Shown here: positions 9,501 to 20,048 of the stretch, piece after piece
How the letters are laid out: every line of letters starts with the position of its first letter
Position numbering within the stretch: position 1 is the stretch's first letter
NCBI GenBank assembly: GCA_934230115.1
Contig: CAKQEI010000030.1
Span: 1-29,032 of the forward strand
DNA from: an uncultured Prevotella sp.
Lineage (GTDB): Bacteria > Bacteroidota > Bacteroidia > Bacteroidales > Bacteroidaceae
Direction: 5' to 3'
DNA: 29,032 nt
Position numbers and translations under genes: made by a program
The notes under the pieces: generated by a model
Told to the model about the DNA's origin: nothing
Seen by the model: the letters and a program-made list of their open reading frames with translations, nothing else
Database searches by the model: none

Positions 9501-9958
9501 ATCAGGAAGGAATGGTGCGCGTGGCTTTCTGCGTGCAGCTCCTACAGTCTGCCGAAACCACAACAGCCATCATGCGCGACAAGCATCACAGCGATGACAC
9601 ACGCCAAACTATTGTGCCATCCGCCAACGCCGATGCCGACGCACGACTGTTAGCAAAGATAACCGACACGGTGGAAGCCCACATAGCCGACTCCGACTTC
9701 AACGTCACACGATTGCAGGAAACCCTCGGTCTCGGCTCCAAACTGCTCTATCGCAAGGTGAAGCAAATGACTGGCAAGACTCCCGTGGAGTTTATGCGCC
9801 ACATACGTATGCAGCGAGCAGCCATGCTGCTTAAGGAGGGACGATTCTCTGTGTCGGAAGTGATGTACATGGTGGGATTCTCCAACTCAAGCTATTTCTC
9901 GAAGTGTTTCCAGAAGGTATATGGACTTACCCCTACCGACTATTCGAGAAAATCATGA
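6518..9958 (+). CDS. Propeller-sensor / AraC regulator with degenerate histidine-kinase core and no receiver domain
   Basis: This 1146-residue membrane regulator resembles hybrid two-component systems (HTCS) that switch on glycan loci in Bacteroidetes. In order: signal peptide (1-23); two-component-regulator propeller repeats to about 660 (GMLWFGTENGLYSYDG-like units); a Y_Y_Y domain at about 680-742; one membrane span near 748-768; a dimerisation-type helix; a kinase-ATPase-like region; and a C-terminal AraC helix-turn-helix domain (about 1040-1146, ending VYGLTPTDYSRKS). The usual phospho-acceptor motif FFTNISHE-RTPL reads FFYNLSRQLKQPLG, so the histidine is Arg800. The N-box region reads ELIDLAVEL (911-919) without the expected asparagine, and the G boxes are weak (IPGISI, no GTGIGL). 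No receiver domain lies between the ATPase-like part and AraC. It likely signals by conformational change rather than phosphotransfer. Its placement between susCD and the GH2 gene suggests it controls both. Confidence 0.88.
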   Translation: MRDIAVRILLTLLTLLSTSLAAAQTFDNVSIAEASSVCSIAQDEQGMLWFGTENGLYSYDGYRTIPHNTNADKAAVNTRVHSILMRHNILYMATERGLLVYDIRKGCYNQLPKTVGGDIRAVAIYADRLWFGGAKGLFSHNMQTGETRSESSSLHNIYSLLATKHGLLVGTISGLTLFNNRKSHPIRIGEGQQPLVNALLSDGNAVWIGTEGALYHYDWQRFESAKPLAGNSIKSLSVYGDNIYAGTDDGLYIYNKVKHEATHALHDSRSPISIANNIVWAVFTDRWGNLWTGTDQGVSAIRRHKFFTNTPLSDITLTGEGNCLHLIYRSPDGMMWLGGTNGLIGYNAHHGFMPDEKDNIAWFRQTSTNHYMSHNRVRRVYADRDGNVIVCTDHGLNIYNPLTRQMRNIIVTDHTQHYSTAWAYDIVDDGMGRYWICSYMGGVFVINKEKLLHATTPTVVADRHILKELQGLHVWQLAIDNSGKIWARMYDRGLDRIDSRTMHVEHVIGKDRLINDICTDNKGNVWAAMNGEIKCFGMDKANDRSMKIAGFNTNETAMLCKVEDDIWAIIGQDCCIISTKGVSSRFALPGFRPLAVFYDRVSGCVLFGGNDAVASVPISKLAAHTNTKLSSPIFLSGILVDNKPYVPEQGAATYLSEITLTHRQNNITFMLTDLPMAGQQPNVYAYRLEGVDHTWQYLHGEHQEISYSALPSGTYTLEVRVMNAQGEAKDNIFAYSVTILPPWYLSVWAKIIYLLVLIGLVVWAMKFVMMRRRLREEREAKERIMQESSARSAFFYNLSRQLKQPLGSLFASVLTMLHDEKNANNAQRMEQMRRDVVDINTLVYKALDMQKGKDETEKLRKSTVDIVDFCRRTVDDARSRLGKKTDIGFHTDTPSAFANIDIVRTQPVLAELIDLAVELKTGDNDVNIGVENNGNKAVVTVDIPGISIPEEDMPFVFNRYYSMVKADGQPSVDINTLATLHELAQMHDAEAKVENQEGMVRVAFCVQLLQSAETTTAIMRDKHHSDDTRQTIVPSANADADARLLAKITDTVEAHIADSDFNVTRLQETLGLGSKLLYRKVKQMTGKTPVEFMRHIRMQRAAMLLKEGRFSVSEVMYMVGFSNSSYFSKCFQKVYGLTPTDYSRKS

Positions 9959-9981
9959 CGCTCAGTCTACAAAATGCAGAG

Positions 9982-10034
9982 TCATCAACAGCATAAAGAA
10001 AAGTTATCAACAGTACACGCAAAATTATCAACAA
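9982..10034 (+). promoter_or_regulatory. Three direct repeats (TCATCAACAG/TTATCAACAG/TTATCAACAA) upstream of the GH2 gene
   Basis: Copies lie at 9982-9991, 10004-10013 and 10025-10034, spaced 22 and 21 bp, so all face the same side of the helix. They fill the 114-base gap between the AraC-type regulator and the beta-galactosidase gene, ending 38 bases before its ATG. Spacing and position fit an AraC-family operator. No TTTG / TAnnTTTG promoter is obvious. A single related ATCATCAACAA also occurs between susC and susD, so the motif is not unique to this gap. Confidence 0.45.
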
Positions 10035-10066
10035 TCATAACATTATAAAACAATCAAAAAACCTAA

Positions 10067-13363
<3,297 letters not shown>

Positions 13364-13377
13364 TCAGACATAAAAAT

Positions 13378-13425
13378 AAGGCGTACAACCCAAACCCTAA
13401 GATTTTGGTTGTACGCCTTAATTGT
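13378..13425 (+). terminator. Bidirectional terminator between the GH2 gene and the DUF4834 gene
   Basis: A perfect 13-bp stem, AAGGCGTACAACC (13378-13390) with GGTTGTACGCCTT (13407-13419), has T-rich tracts outside both ends (attgttttt on the plus strand, ttattttta on the minus strand). It serves the two converging transcripts. Confidence 0.85.
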
Positions 13426-13462
13426 TTTTCTTTATCCTAATAAAATCTGATTCTACTGAGAT

Positions 13463-13822
13463 TTACTTCACTTCCTCAAATTCCACATATTCTCCCTCGT
13501 CCTTTGAGAATATCTTTCTGTTTATCTCGCTGTCTGTACGCTGGTCGTAAAGTTCCTCGTTTACAAACGAGCCACTGCCACTTGACGAAGCAGAAGAGGC
13601 TGACGAACGCCTTGAAGATGCCCCAGAACCACTTGAGGAAGACGAAGCACGTCCACCCGATGACGAAGCGCGAGGGCCAGATGCCCCCTGCCTTGCCGAA
13701 GTGAATGTGCGTGCCACTCGTCTGACACGCAGATAGAGATAGATGACAACACCTATGATAAACACTGCCACCATGATGGCGACAAGGAATATTGATTTCA
13801 GGAAAAGTCCGAATATAGCCAT
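13463..13822 (-). CDS. DUF4834-like small membrane protein
   Basis: This 119-residue protein has one N-terminal membrane span (about 5-30). It is followed by a low-complexity Ser/Gly/Arg segment (about 40-85), then an acidic tail with NEELYDQRTDSEINRKIF and a C-terminal EYVEFEEVK. Layout, size and position after psd and pssA match the DUF4834 proteins of Bacteroidetes, whose function is unknown. The serine-rich part looks like a flexible linker exposed to the cytoplasm. The gene is 76 bases downstream of pssA on the same strand and is probably co-transcribed with it. Family assignment is from memory of the architecture, without a search. Confidence 0.65.
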   Translation of the reverse strand: MAIFGLFLKSIFLVAIMVAVFIIGVVIYLYLRVRRVARTFTSARQGASGPRASSSGGRASSSSSGSGASSRRSSASSASSSGSGSFVNEELYDQRTDSEINRKIFSKDEGEYVEFEEVK

Positions 13823-13898
13823 AACACTTTTGCTTTGAGTTTTCTAATTAGTGAATATAATTGTTAGCTATGTGTATATGACAAACACCATGCCACAA

Positions 13899-14654
13899 TT
13901 ATTTCTTTTTGCTCTTGAGCATCAAATCGTCGAATACGGAGATGATGAAATAGCAAGCTATAATCACCCAAAAGCTTTCGAGCAATCCAAGCCACACCAT
14001 CATGGCCACCGAGAACACAATGAACGAATAGCGCAACTCGTTGCCCTTCCATCCCCACTGTTTGAACTTAAGCGCAAACATTGGTATCTCCGACACCATA
14101 AGCCATGAGCTTACGCACACCATAGCCAATATGGCAAACACCATCATAGGCGACGACTCCATGAAGTTGCTCTGCGACACAAGCAGCGACCCCCAGAACA
14201 GAGCGTTGGCAGGAGTAGGCAGTCCGATGAACGATGTTGTCTGACGCGTGTCGAGATTGAACTTGGCAAGGCGTAAAGCCGAGAAGGCTGCCATCACGAA
14301 AGCAAAGAATGGCACATAGTCGGCCACGGGCGCAAGCACCGAGGGATATTCCATCACCGACAACTGCGAGAACACAATCGTTGCAGGAGCAACACCAAAC
14401 GTCACATCGTCGGCAAGCGAGTCGAGCTCCTTGCCTATCGGCGAACTGACGCCTAATATTCGCGCACTCATTCCATCGAAGAAGTCGAATGCGGCACCTA
14501 TGATAATCCACAAAAGAGCCATCTTTGCATCGGCACAGAATGCGAACATTGTGGCAATACATCCCGAGATGAGGTTGCCGCAGGTCAGGGTGTTGGGTAT
14601 GCTACGAGTGATTACGTTTGACATAGTTTTCTGTTTTTTACGGTTTTGCGACAT
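13899..14654 (-). CDS. pssA: CDP-diacylglycerol-serine O-phosphatidyltransferase
   Basis: This 251-residue integral membrane enzyme transfers phosphatidyl from CDP-diacylglycerol to serine, giving phosphatidylserine, the precursor of phosphatidylethanolamine. The CDP-alcohol phosphotransferase signature D-x2-D-G-x2-A-R-x8-G-x3-D-x3-D is complete: Asp57, Asp60, Gly61, Ala64-Arg65, Gly74, Asp78 and Asp82. Several hydrophobic spans follow. The true start may be the second methionine (codon at 14624-14622, MSNVITRSIPNTLTCGN), which has an A-rich leader; the longer version adds ten basic residues. It lies downstream of psd, the next enzyme in the pathway, on the same strand, but with a 217-base gap holding its own likely -7 box. 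Confidence 0.95.
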   Translation of the reverse strand: MSQNRKKQKTMSNVITRSIPNTLTCGNLISGCIATMFAFCADAKMALLWIIIGAAFDFFDGMSARILGVSSPIGKELDSLADDVTFGVAPATIVFSQLSVMEYPSVLAPVADYVPFFAFVMAAFSALRLAKFNLDTRQTTSFIGLPTPANALFWGSLLVSQSNFMESSPMMVFAILAMVCVSSWLMVSEIPMFALKFKQWGWKGNELRYSFIVFSVAMMVWLGLLESFWVIIACYFIISVFDDLMLKSKKK

Positions 14655-14774
14655 GCGTATATATTTCTATCCACGCCCGTCGCTTGGTTTATGTATAAAA
14701 AAAGAACCGCGAATAGAGATTTATGATTTCGCCTATGGCGGCAGTATTTGTACGGACAACCCAAGTATCCTATA

Positions 14775-14782
14775 CAAAGGTA
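14775..14782 (-). promoter_or_regulatory. Candidate -7 element (TACCTTTG) for pssA
   Basis: On the minus strand the sequence reads TACCTTTG, a full match to the Bacteroidetes TAnnTTTG -7 box, in the psd-pssA gap about 120 bases before the pssA start. No TTTG sits at the ideal distance upstream, so the promoter may be weak or regulated. Confidence 0.45.
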
Positions 14783-14871
14783 ATCATAATTCTCAATTCT
14801 CGGTTCTCAATTAGCAATTAAATTAAGAAATTCGTCAAAAAAAACATTTCCATGCTTCATGCTCCTGCCCG

Positions 14872-15564
14872 TTACTTAAGTTTTGCGATAACGGTCTGGT
14901 CGCCTGTTGTCGCCTGACCCATCTTCACGCAAATCTCTGTTCCAAGAGGCAGATACACGTCTACACGCGATCCGAACTTGATAAATCCAAGATGCTCGTC
15001 GATGTAGCATTCCTCGCCCTCCTTGGCATAGGTGACGATGCGTCGTGCCACAGCACCTGCTATCTGTCGGCAGAGGATGTCGGTGCCCTCAGGTGTGGTG
15101 ATAATCACGTCGGCGTGCTCGTTCTCCTCGCTTGCCTTAGGCAGCCATGCCTTGTGGAAGTTGCCATTGTGATGAGCCACAAGCTTCACCTTGCCGTCCA
15201 CGGGGAACCAGTTGGCATGAACATTGAAGAGACTCATGAATATGCTCACCATGATGCGGCGCTCATGGAAATAGGTGTCCTCGTCAACTTCCTCGATTAC
15301 CACCACCCTTCCATCGGCTGGAGCCACCACAATCTTCTCGGTGTCTTCCTGTGGAAAATAGCGTATTGGGCAACGGAAAAAGTTGATTACAATACAGTAC
15401 ACAATACCAAATACGCCGGTGAAGCACCAGAAAGGAGCCTTGTTGTCGCAGAATCTCCACAGCAGCAATGCTATGGCAGCAATGGCAATGAAGCCATACA
15501 CAAGAGTGTCGGTTCCTTCACGATGCAGACGTATCTTCTTTAGTTTTTTAATTCTCTTAATCAT
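14872..15564 (-). CDS. psd: Phosphatidylserine decarboxylase (short type)
   Basis: This 230-residue pyruvoyl enzyme decarboxylates phosphatidylserine to phosphatidylethanolamine at the inner membrane. One or two hydrophobic spans near 22-60 anchor it, and the catalytic domain follows ([25 protein letters not shown]). The self-cleavage motif of the short decarboxylases is FGSR: cleavage between Gly198 and Ser199 would give a beta chain of 198 residues and a small alpha chain of 32 residues bearing the pyruvoyl group. Length fits the short, archaetidylserine-decarboxylase-like subfamily usual in Bacteroidetes. It is the first gene of the psd-pssA-DUF4834 group, has a near-ideal promoter, and is divergent from dnaE. 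Confidence 0.94.
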   Translation of the reverse strand: MIKRIKKLKKIRLHREGTDTLVYGFIAIAAIALLLWRFCDNKAPFWCFTGVFGIVYCIVINFFRCPIRYFPQEDTEKIVVAPADGRVVVIEEVDEDTYFHERRIMVSIFMSLFNVHANWFPVDGKVKLVAHHNGNFHKAWLPKASEENEHADVIITTPEGTDILCRQIAGAVARRIVTYAKEGEECYIDEHLGFIKFGSRVDVYLPLGTEICVKMGQATTGDQTVIAKLK

Positions 15565-15676
15565 TGTCGATTTAGTGGGGTTAGGCCGTAATGGTTTGTT
15601 GTTTAATATCGCTTGTTAGCGTGTCCAAACAAAAGAGTGCTTACAAACAGTATTGCGCGGACACAGTTAATCTGTG

Positions 15677-15708
15677 CAAAGGTAACGGTTTTTTACGGAA
15701 ATGACAAA
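15677..15708 (-). promoter_or_regulatory. Promoter of psd, TTTG-N20-TACCTTTG
   Basis: On the minus strand a TTTG (15708-15705) is followed after exactly 20 bases by TACCTTTG (15684-15677), matching the Bacteroidetes -33/-7 consensus and spacing. Transcription would start near 15670 and leave a leader of about 105 bases before psd. Confidence 0.75.
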
Positions 15709-15788
15709 TTTTTTAATGTTTCTTCACTGCTTAGCACAATATTATAGTTAGCAGTTTATAAATTGCAATGTATTTCAATAACTTTCTG

Positions 15789-15796
15789 TATCTTTG
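15789..15796 (+). promoter_or_regulatory. -7 element (TATCTTTG) of dnaE
   Basis: TATCTTTG matches TAnnTTTG. A TTG at 15763-15765 lies 23 bases upstream, slightly far for a -33 box. The implied start near 15803 falls after the upstream in-frame ATG at 15768, which supports the dnaE start at 15831. Confidence 0.6.
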
Positions 15797-15830
15797 TAGT
15801 TCAAAACCAAAAAACCAGTTTTTCGCATCA

Positions 15831-18800
15831 ATGGAAGATTTCATACATCTACACGTACATACATATTATTCCATCCTCGATGGACAGTCGCCCGTGCAGA
15901 AGATTGTCGACAAGGCTGTAGCCAACGGCATGAAGGGAATGGCCATCACCGACCACGGCAACATGTTCGGTGTGAAGGAGCTGTACAACTACTGCAACAA
16001 AATCAACGGGAAGCTGAAGGCTGAGGGCAAGGAACCCTTCAAGCCCATCTTCGGCTGCGAGATGTATGTTGCCCACCGCCGCAAGTGCGACCGCGTTAAG
16101 GAGAAAGGCGACATGGGCGGCTACCACCTCATTGTGCTTGCGAAGAACTACAACGGCTACAAGAATCTCATCAAGCTCGTATCCCGCGCCTGGGTCGACG
16201 GCTACTACATGCGACCACGTACCGACCGCGAGGACCTTGAGAAATATCACGAGGACCTTATTGTATGCTCGGCATGTATCGCAGGCGAGGTGCCTGCCAA
16301 GATCCTCAAGGGCAACATCGAGGGAGCGCGCGAGGCATTGGAGTGGTACAAGCGTGTGTTTGGCGATGACTACTATCTGGAGCTTCAACGCCACGAGGTG
16401 AAAGACCCTCGCCAGCGTGCCAACCGCGAGACTTTCCCCCTGCAGCAGCGTGCCAACAAGGAGCTTATCAAGCTTGCCAAGGAATATGGCGTGAAGCTTG
16501 TATGCACCAACGACTGCCACTTTGTCGACCAGGACAATGCCGAAGCCCACGACCATCTGCTCTGCCTTGCCACTGGCAAGGACCTCGACGACCCCAACCG
16601 TATGCTCTACTCCAAGCAGGAGTGGTTTAAGACCCGCGAGGAGATGAACGACATCTTCTCCGACGTGCCAGAGGCTCTCAGCAACACCCTTGAGATATTA
16701 AATAAGGTGGAGTTCTATTCCATCGACCATTCGCCCATCATGCCTTTCTTCCCCATCCCGGCAGAGTTCGGCACCGAGGAGGACACCCGCAAACGCATAT
16801 CTCCCGAAGAACTCTTCCGCGAGTTCACAACCGACGAAAATGGCAACGAGATTATGTCGCACGAGGAGGCAGAGAATAAAATCAAAAAACTTGGAGGCAT
16901 CGACAAACTCTACCGCATCAAGTTTGAGGCCGACTATCTTGCCAAGCTTGCCTACGACGGAGCCAAGGAACTCTATGGCGACCCACTGTCTGAGGAGGTG
17001 CACGAGCGCGTGAAGTTCGAGCTTCACATTATGAAGACCATGGGTTTCCCAGGCTACTTCCTCATAGTGCAGGACTTTATCAACTCTGCCCGCAAGGAGC
17101 TTGGCGTTATGGTGGGTCCGGGTCGTGGCTCTGCTGCAGGCTCGGTGGTGGCCTATTGTCTTGGCATCACCAAGATCGACCCTATCAAGTACGACTTGCT
17201 GTTCGAACGTTTCCTCAACCCCGACCGTATTTCTCTTCCTGATATCGATACCGACTTCGACGACGACGGACGCGGCAAGGTGTTGGAATGGGTGGAGGAT
17301 AAATACGGCCACGACAAGGTGGCTCACATCATCACCTACGGCACTATGGCCACCAAGAACTCCATTAAGGACGTGGCTCGTGTGGAGAAGCTGCCGCTTG
17401 ATGTGTCCAATCGCCTGTGCAAAGCCATACCCGACAAGCTGCCCGACGGACTAAAGATGAACCTGCCCAACGCCATCAAGTGCGTGCCCGAGCTTCGCGA
17501 CGCCGAGGCAAGTGCCAACCCTCTGCTTGCCAACACCATAAAATACGCCAAGATGCTCGAAGGCACAGTGCGTGGCACCGGCATTCATGCTTGCGGCACT
17601 ATCATCTGTCGCGACGCCATCTCCGACTGGGTGCCTGTGTCTACAGCCGAGGACAAAAGCGACCCCGGTCATAAGCTTCTTGCCACACAATATGACGGAC
17701 ACGTCATCGAGGAGACGGGCCTCATCAAGATGGACTTCCTTGGACTCTCCACCCTCTCGATTATGAAGGAGACGGTGGAGAACATACGCCTTACCAAAGG
17801 CATCATCATCGACCTCGACACCATACCTATCGACGACGAGCTTACATACAAACTCTATCAGGAGGGCCGCACCATCGGCACCTTCCAGTTTGAGTCGGCT
17901 GGCATGCAGAAGTATCTGCGCGAGCTACGCCCCACCGTCTTCGAGGACCTCATCGCCATGAATGCCCTCTATCGTCCGGGACCTATGGACTACATTCCCT
18001 CGTTCATCGCCCGTAAGAACGGCAAGGAGGAGATTAAGTACGACATTCCCTGCATGGAGAAGTACCTTAAGGACACCTACGGCATTACCGTCTACCAGGA
18101 GCAGGTGATGCTTCTCTCCCGACAGCTTGCCAATTTCACCCGTGGCGAGTCAGATGCCTTGCGTAAGGCTATGGGTAAGAAGAAGAAGGCCATCGTCGAT
18201 GCCATGAAGCCTAAGTTTATCGAGGGTGGCAAGAAGAACGGCCACGACCCCAAGGTGCTTGAGAAGATATGGGCCGACTGGGAGAAGTTCGCCTCCTACG
18301 CGTTCAACAAGTCTCACGCCACATGCTACTCATGGGTGGCCTATCAGACCGCCTATCTCAAGGCCCACTACCCTGCCGAATTCATGGCGGGCAACATGAG
18401 CCGATGCATCAACGATATAGGCAAGATAACCAAGCTTATGTCTGAGTGTCAGAACATGGGAATTCCCTGCTTGGGTCCAGATGTAAACGAGAGTCAGCGC
18501 AAATTCTCTGCCAACAAGAAGGGTGAGGTGCGTTTCGGTCTGTCTGCCATCAAGGGTATGGGCGACGCGGCTGCCATCAACATCATTGCCGAGCGCGAGA
18601 AGAACGGACCATATAAGGACATCTTCGACTTCGTGCAGCGTGTCAACCTCTCTGCTGTCAACCGCAAGGCTTTCGAGTCGTTGGCTCTGAGCGGAGGCTT
18701 CGACTCGTTTGGTATCAAACGCGAATGCTACTTCGGCACAAATGCCAAGGGCGACCCCTTCATCGAGACCCTCCTTCGCTATGGCCAGGTCTACCAGACC

Positions 18801-19571
18801 GAGCAGTCGTCAATGCAGAACTCCTTGTTCGGCGATATGGGAGGAGTGGAGATAACTACCCCACCCGTTCCCGAGACAGAACCGTGGAGCACAATGGAAT
18901 TGCTTAAGAAAGAGCGCGATCTTGTAGGCATCTATCTCTCGGCTCATCCTCTCGACGACTATGCTGTGGTGCTTAACCACATGTGCAACCTTAAGTGCTC
19001 GCAAGTGGGCAGGGAGATGGACAAGAAGGAATTGGCAAAGTTCGAGGAAATATCCTTCGGTGGCATCGTCACGGCAGTATCGGCACGCTTCACCAAGACC
19101 AACAAACCTTTCGGCATAGTGACAATAGAGGACTTCGACGGTTCTGGCGAGCTTGCTCTCTTCGGCGAGGAGTGGACAAAATGGCAAAGCATGCTTCAGG
19201 AGGAATATCCAGTCTACATCACGGCCCGCTGTCAGCAGCGATTCCGCAACAATCCCGATGCCTACGACCTGGTGATAAAGAAGATAGAGTTCCTCACCGA
19301 TGTCAAGGACAAGTCGATAGACAAGTTCACCATCTACATCGACTCCACCATGTTCAAGGAAGCAGCCATGACCGACCTCGAGACAATGCTTCGCAGCTGT
19401 CAGGGTCACGTGCCTCTCTACTTCAATATCCACGACACCGAGCACAACACTAATATAGAGATGTTCAGCCGCAACGTGACAGTGGACGTCAACAAGAAGC
19501 TGCTCAGCTTCCTCGACGAGATGAACGCTATGGCTGGCGAAGAGAACAGCGTGCGCTATGCCATCAACTGA
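15831..19571 (+). CDS. dnaE: DNA polymerase III alpha subunit
   Basis: This 1246-residue protein is the replicative polymerase catalytic subunit. It begins with a PHP domain (HLHVHTYYSILDG; AITDHGNMFG). The polymerase core carries GPGRGSAAGSVVAYCLGIT and the catalytic aspartates Asp471 and Asp473 in LPDIDTDFDDD. The fingers region with RPGPMDYIP follows, then helix-hairpin-helix motifs (FGLSAIKGMGDAAA) and an OB-fold near 1020-1110. The start at 15831 (MEDFIHLHVHTYYS) is chosen because it sits at the usual PHP distance and follows the TATCTTTG box; an ATG 21 codons upstream would overlap that box. Length is normal for Bacteroidetes DnaE. A thioredoxin gene follows after 73 bases. Confidence 0.97.
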   Translation: MEDFIHLHVHTYYSILDGQSPVQKIVDKAVANGMKGMAITDHGNMFGVKELYNYCNKINGKLKAEGKEPFKPIFGCEMYVAHRRKCDRVKEKGDMGGYHLIVLAKNYNGYKNLIKLVSRAWVDGYYMRPRTDREDLEKYHEDLIVCSACIAGEVPAKILKGNIEGAREALEWYKRVFGDDYYLELQRHEVKDPRQRANRETFPLQQRANKELIKLAKEYGVKLVCTNDCHFVDQDNAEAHDHLLCLATGKDLDDPNRMLYSKQEWFKTREEMNDIFSDVPEALSNTLEILNKVEFYSIDHSPIMPFFPIPAEFGTEEDTRKRISPEELFREFTTDENGNEIMSHEEAENKIKKLGGIDKLYRIKFEADYLAKLAYDGAKELYGDPLSEEVHERVKFELHIMKTMGFPGYFLIVQDFINSARKELGVMVGPGRGSAAGSVVAYCLGITKIDPIKYDLLFERFLNPDRISLPDIDTDFDDDGRGKVLEWVEDKYGHDKVAHIITYGTMATKNSIKDVARVEKLPLDVSNRLCKAIPDKLPDGLKMNLPNAIKCVPELRDAEASANPLLANTIKYAKMLEGTVRGTGIHACGTIICRDAISDWVPVSTAEDKSDPGHKLLATQYDGHVIEETGLIKMDFLGLSTLSIMKETVENIRLTKGIIIDLDTIPIDDELTYKLYQEGRTIGTFQFESAGMQKYLRELRPTVFEDLIAMNALYRPGPMDYIPSFIARKNGKEEIKYDIPCMEKYLKDTYGITVYQEQVMLLSRQLANFTRGESDALRKAMGKKKKAIVDAMKPKFIEGGKKNGHDPKVLEKIWADWEKFASYAFNKSHATCYSWVAYQTAYLKAHYPAEFMAGNMSRCINDIGKITKLMSECQNMGIPCLGPDVNESQRKFSANKKGEVRFGLSAIKGMGDAAAINIIAEREKNGPYKDIFDFVQRVNLSAVNRKAFESLALSGGFDSFGIKRECYFGTNAKGDPFIETLLRYGQVYQTEQSSMQNSLFGDMGGVEITTPPVPETEPWSTMELLKKERDLVGIYLSAHPLDDYAVVLNHMCNLKCSQVGREMDKKELAKFEEISFGGIVTAVSARFTKTNKPFGIVTIEDFDGSGELALFGEEWTKWQSMLQEEYPVYITARCQQRFRNNPDAYDLVIKKIEFLTDVKDKSIDKFTIYIDSTMFKEAAMTDLETMLRSCQGHVPLYFNIHDTEHNTNIEMFSRNVTVDVNKKLLSFLDEMNAMAGEENSVRYAIN

Positions 19572-19587
19572 TGACTGCCATATATTT

Positions 19588-19603
19588 TGGCACAAACTTT
19601 GAT
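19588..19603 (+). promoter_or_regulatory. Possible sigma-54-like promoter of thioredoxin
   Basis: TGGCAC, five bases, then TTGAT lies in the dnaE-thioredoxin gap. The sigma-54 consensus is TGGCAC-N5-TTGCA. The -24 half and the spacing are perfect, but the -12 half has A where C is expected. The predicted start would leave about a 30-base leader. No TAnnTTTG box was seen in the gap. Confidence 0.35.
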
Positions 19604-19644
19604 ATTAATTATTCATTAACAAACCCAATAAAAAATCAAGAAAA

Positions 19645-19959
19645 ATGGAAGTAAAAATCACAACTGAGAACATTGAGGAGTACAAGAATGGTTCATTGCC
19701 ATTGGTAGTTGACCTTTGGGCTACATGGTGCGGTCCTTGCCGCATGATTGCTCCTATCGTGTCTAAGCTCGCCGAGGAGTACGATGGCAAGATCGTTGTA
19801 GGCAAGTGCGACGTAGAGGAGAACGACGACGTTGCTGCCGAGTATCGCGTACGCAACATCCCTACAATCCTCTTCTTCAAGGGTGGCGAACTCGTAGGCA
19901 AGCACGTAGGTGCCATCACCGAGGGCGACCTCAAGGCTAAGTTCGACGAACTGCTTTAA
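19645..19959 (+). CDS. trxA: Thioredoxin
   Basis: This 104-residue cytoplasmic disulfide reductase has the classic active site WCGPC (residues 28-32) in LWATWCGPCRMIAPI, followed by the conserved cis-proline region VRNIPTILFFKGGE. It is full length for a canonical thioredoxin and has no signal peptide. It lies 73 bases after dnaE and ends in a strong terminator, with a possible promoter of its own in the gap, so it is probably monocistronic or only partly read through from dnaE. Confidence 0.96.
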   Translation: MEVKITTENIEEYKNGSLPLVVDLWATWCGPCRMIAPIVSKLAEEYDGKIVVGKCDVEENDDVAAEYRVRNIPTILFFKGGELVGKHVGAITEGDLKAKFDELL

Positions 19960-19988
19960 TCCATCAGTCTTCACACTCCTAAAACAAT

Positions 19989-20044
19989 AAGGGTGTGGCA
20001 AAAGGGCGTTATCACACAACAACCCTTTTGCTACACCCTTTTTT
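19989..20044 (+). terminator. Strong terminator between thioredoxin and the converging ATPase gene
   Basis: An 18-bp stem with one G-U pair (19989-20006 with 20023-20040, beginning AAGGGTGT and ending ACACCCTT) is followed by a T-rich tract. T-rich sequence on the other side makes it suitable for the minus-strand gene too. Confidence 0.9.
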
Positions 20045-20048
20045 CTTT

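Noticed and set aside
10004..10034. TTATCAACA repeats as DnaA boxes of a replication origin
   Set aside because: They differ from TTATCCACA at a conserved position, lie inside a glycan locus and have no dnaA/dnaN or unwinding-region context.
15768..15830. Earlier in-frame ATG giving dnaE 21 more residues
   Set aside because: It would overlap the TATCTTTG box, and the extension lies before the conserved PHP start HLHVHTYYS.
18810..19595. 261-codon minus-strand frame opposite the dnaE 3' end
   Set aside because: Fully antisense to dnaE; composition follows the opposite strand's codons.
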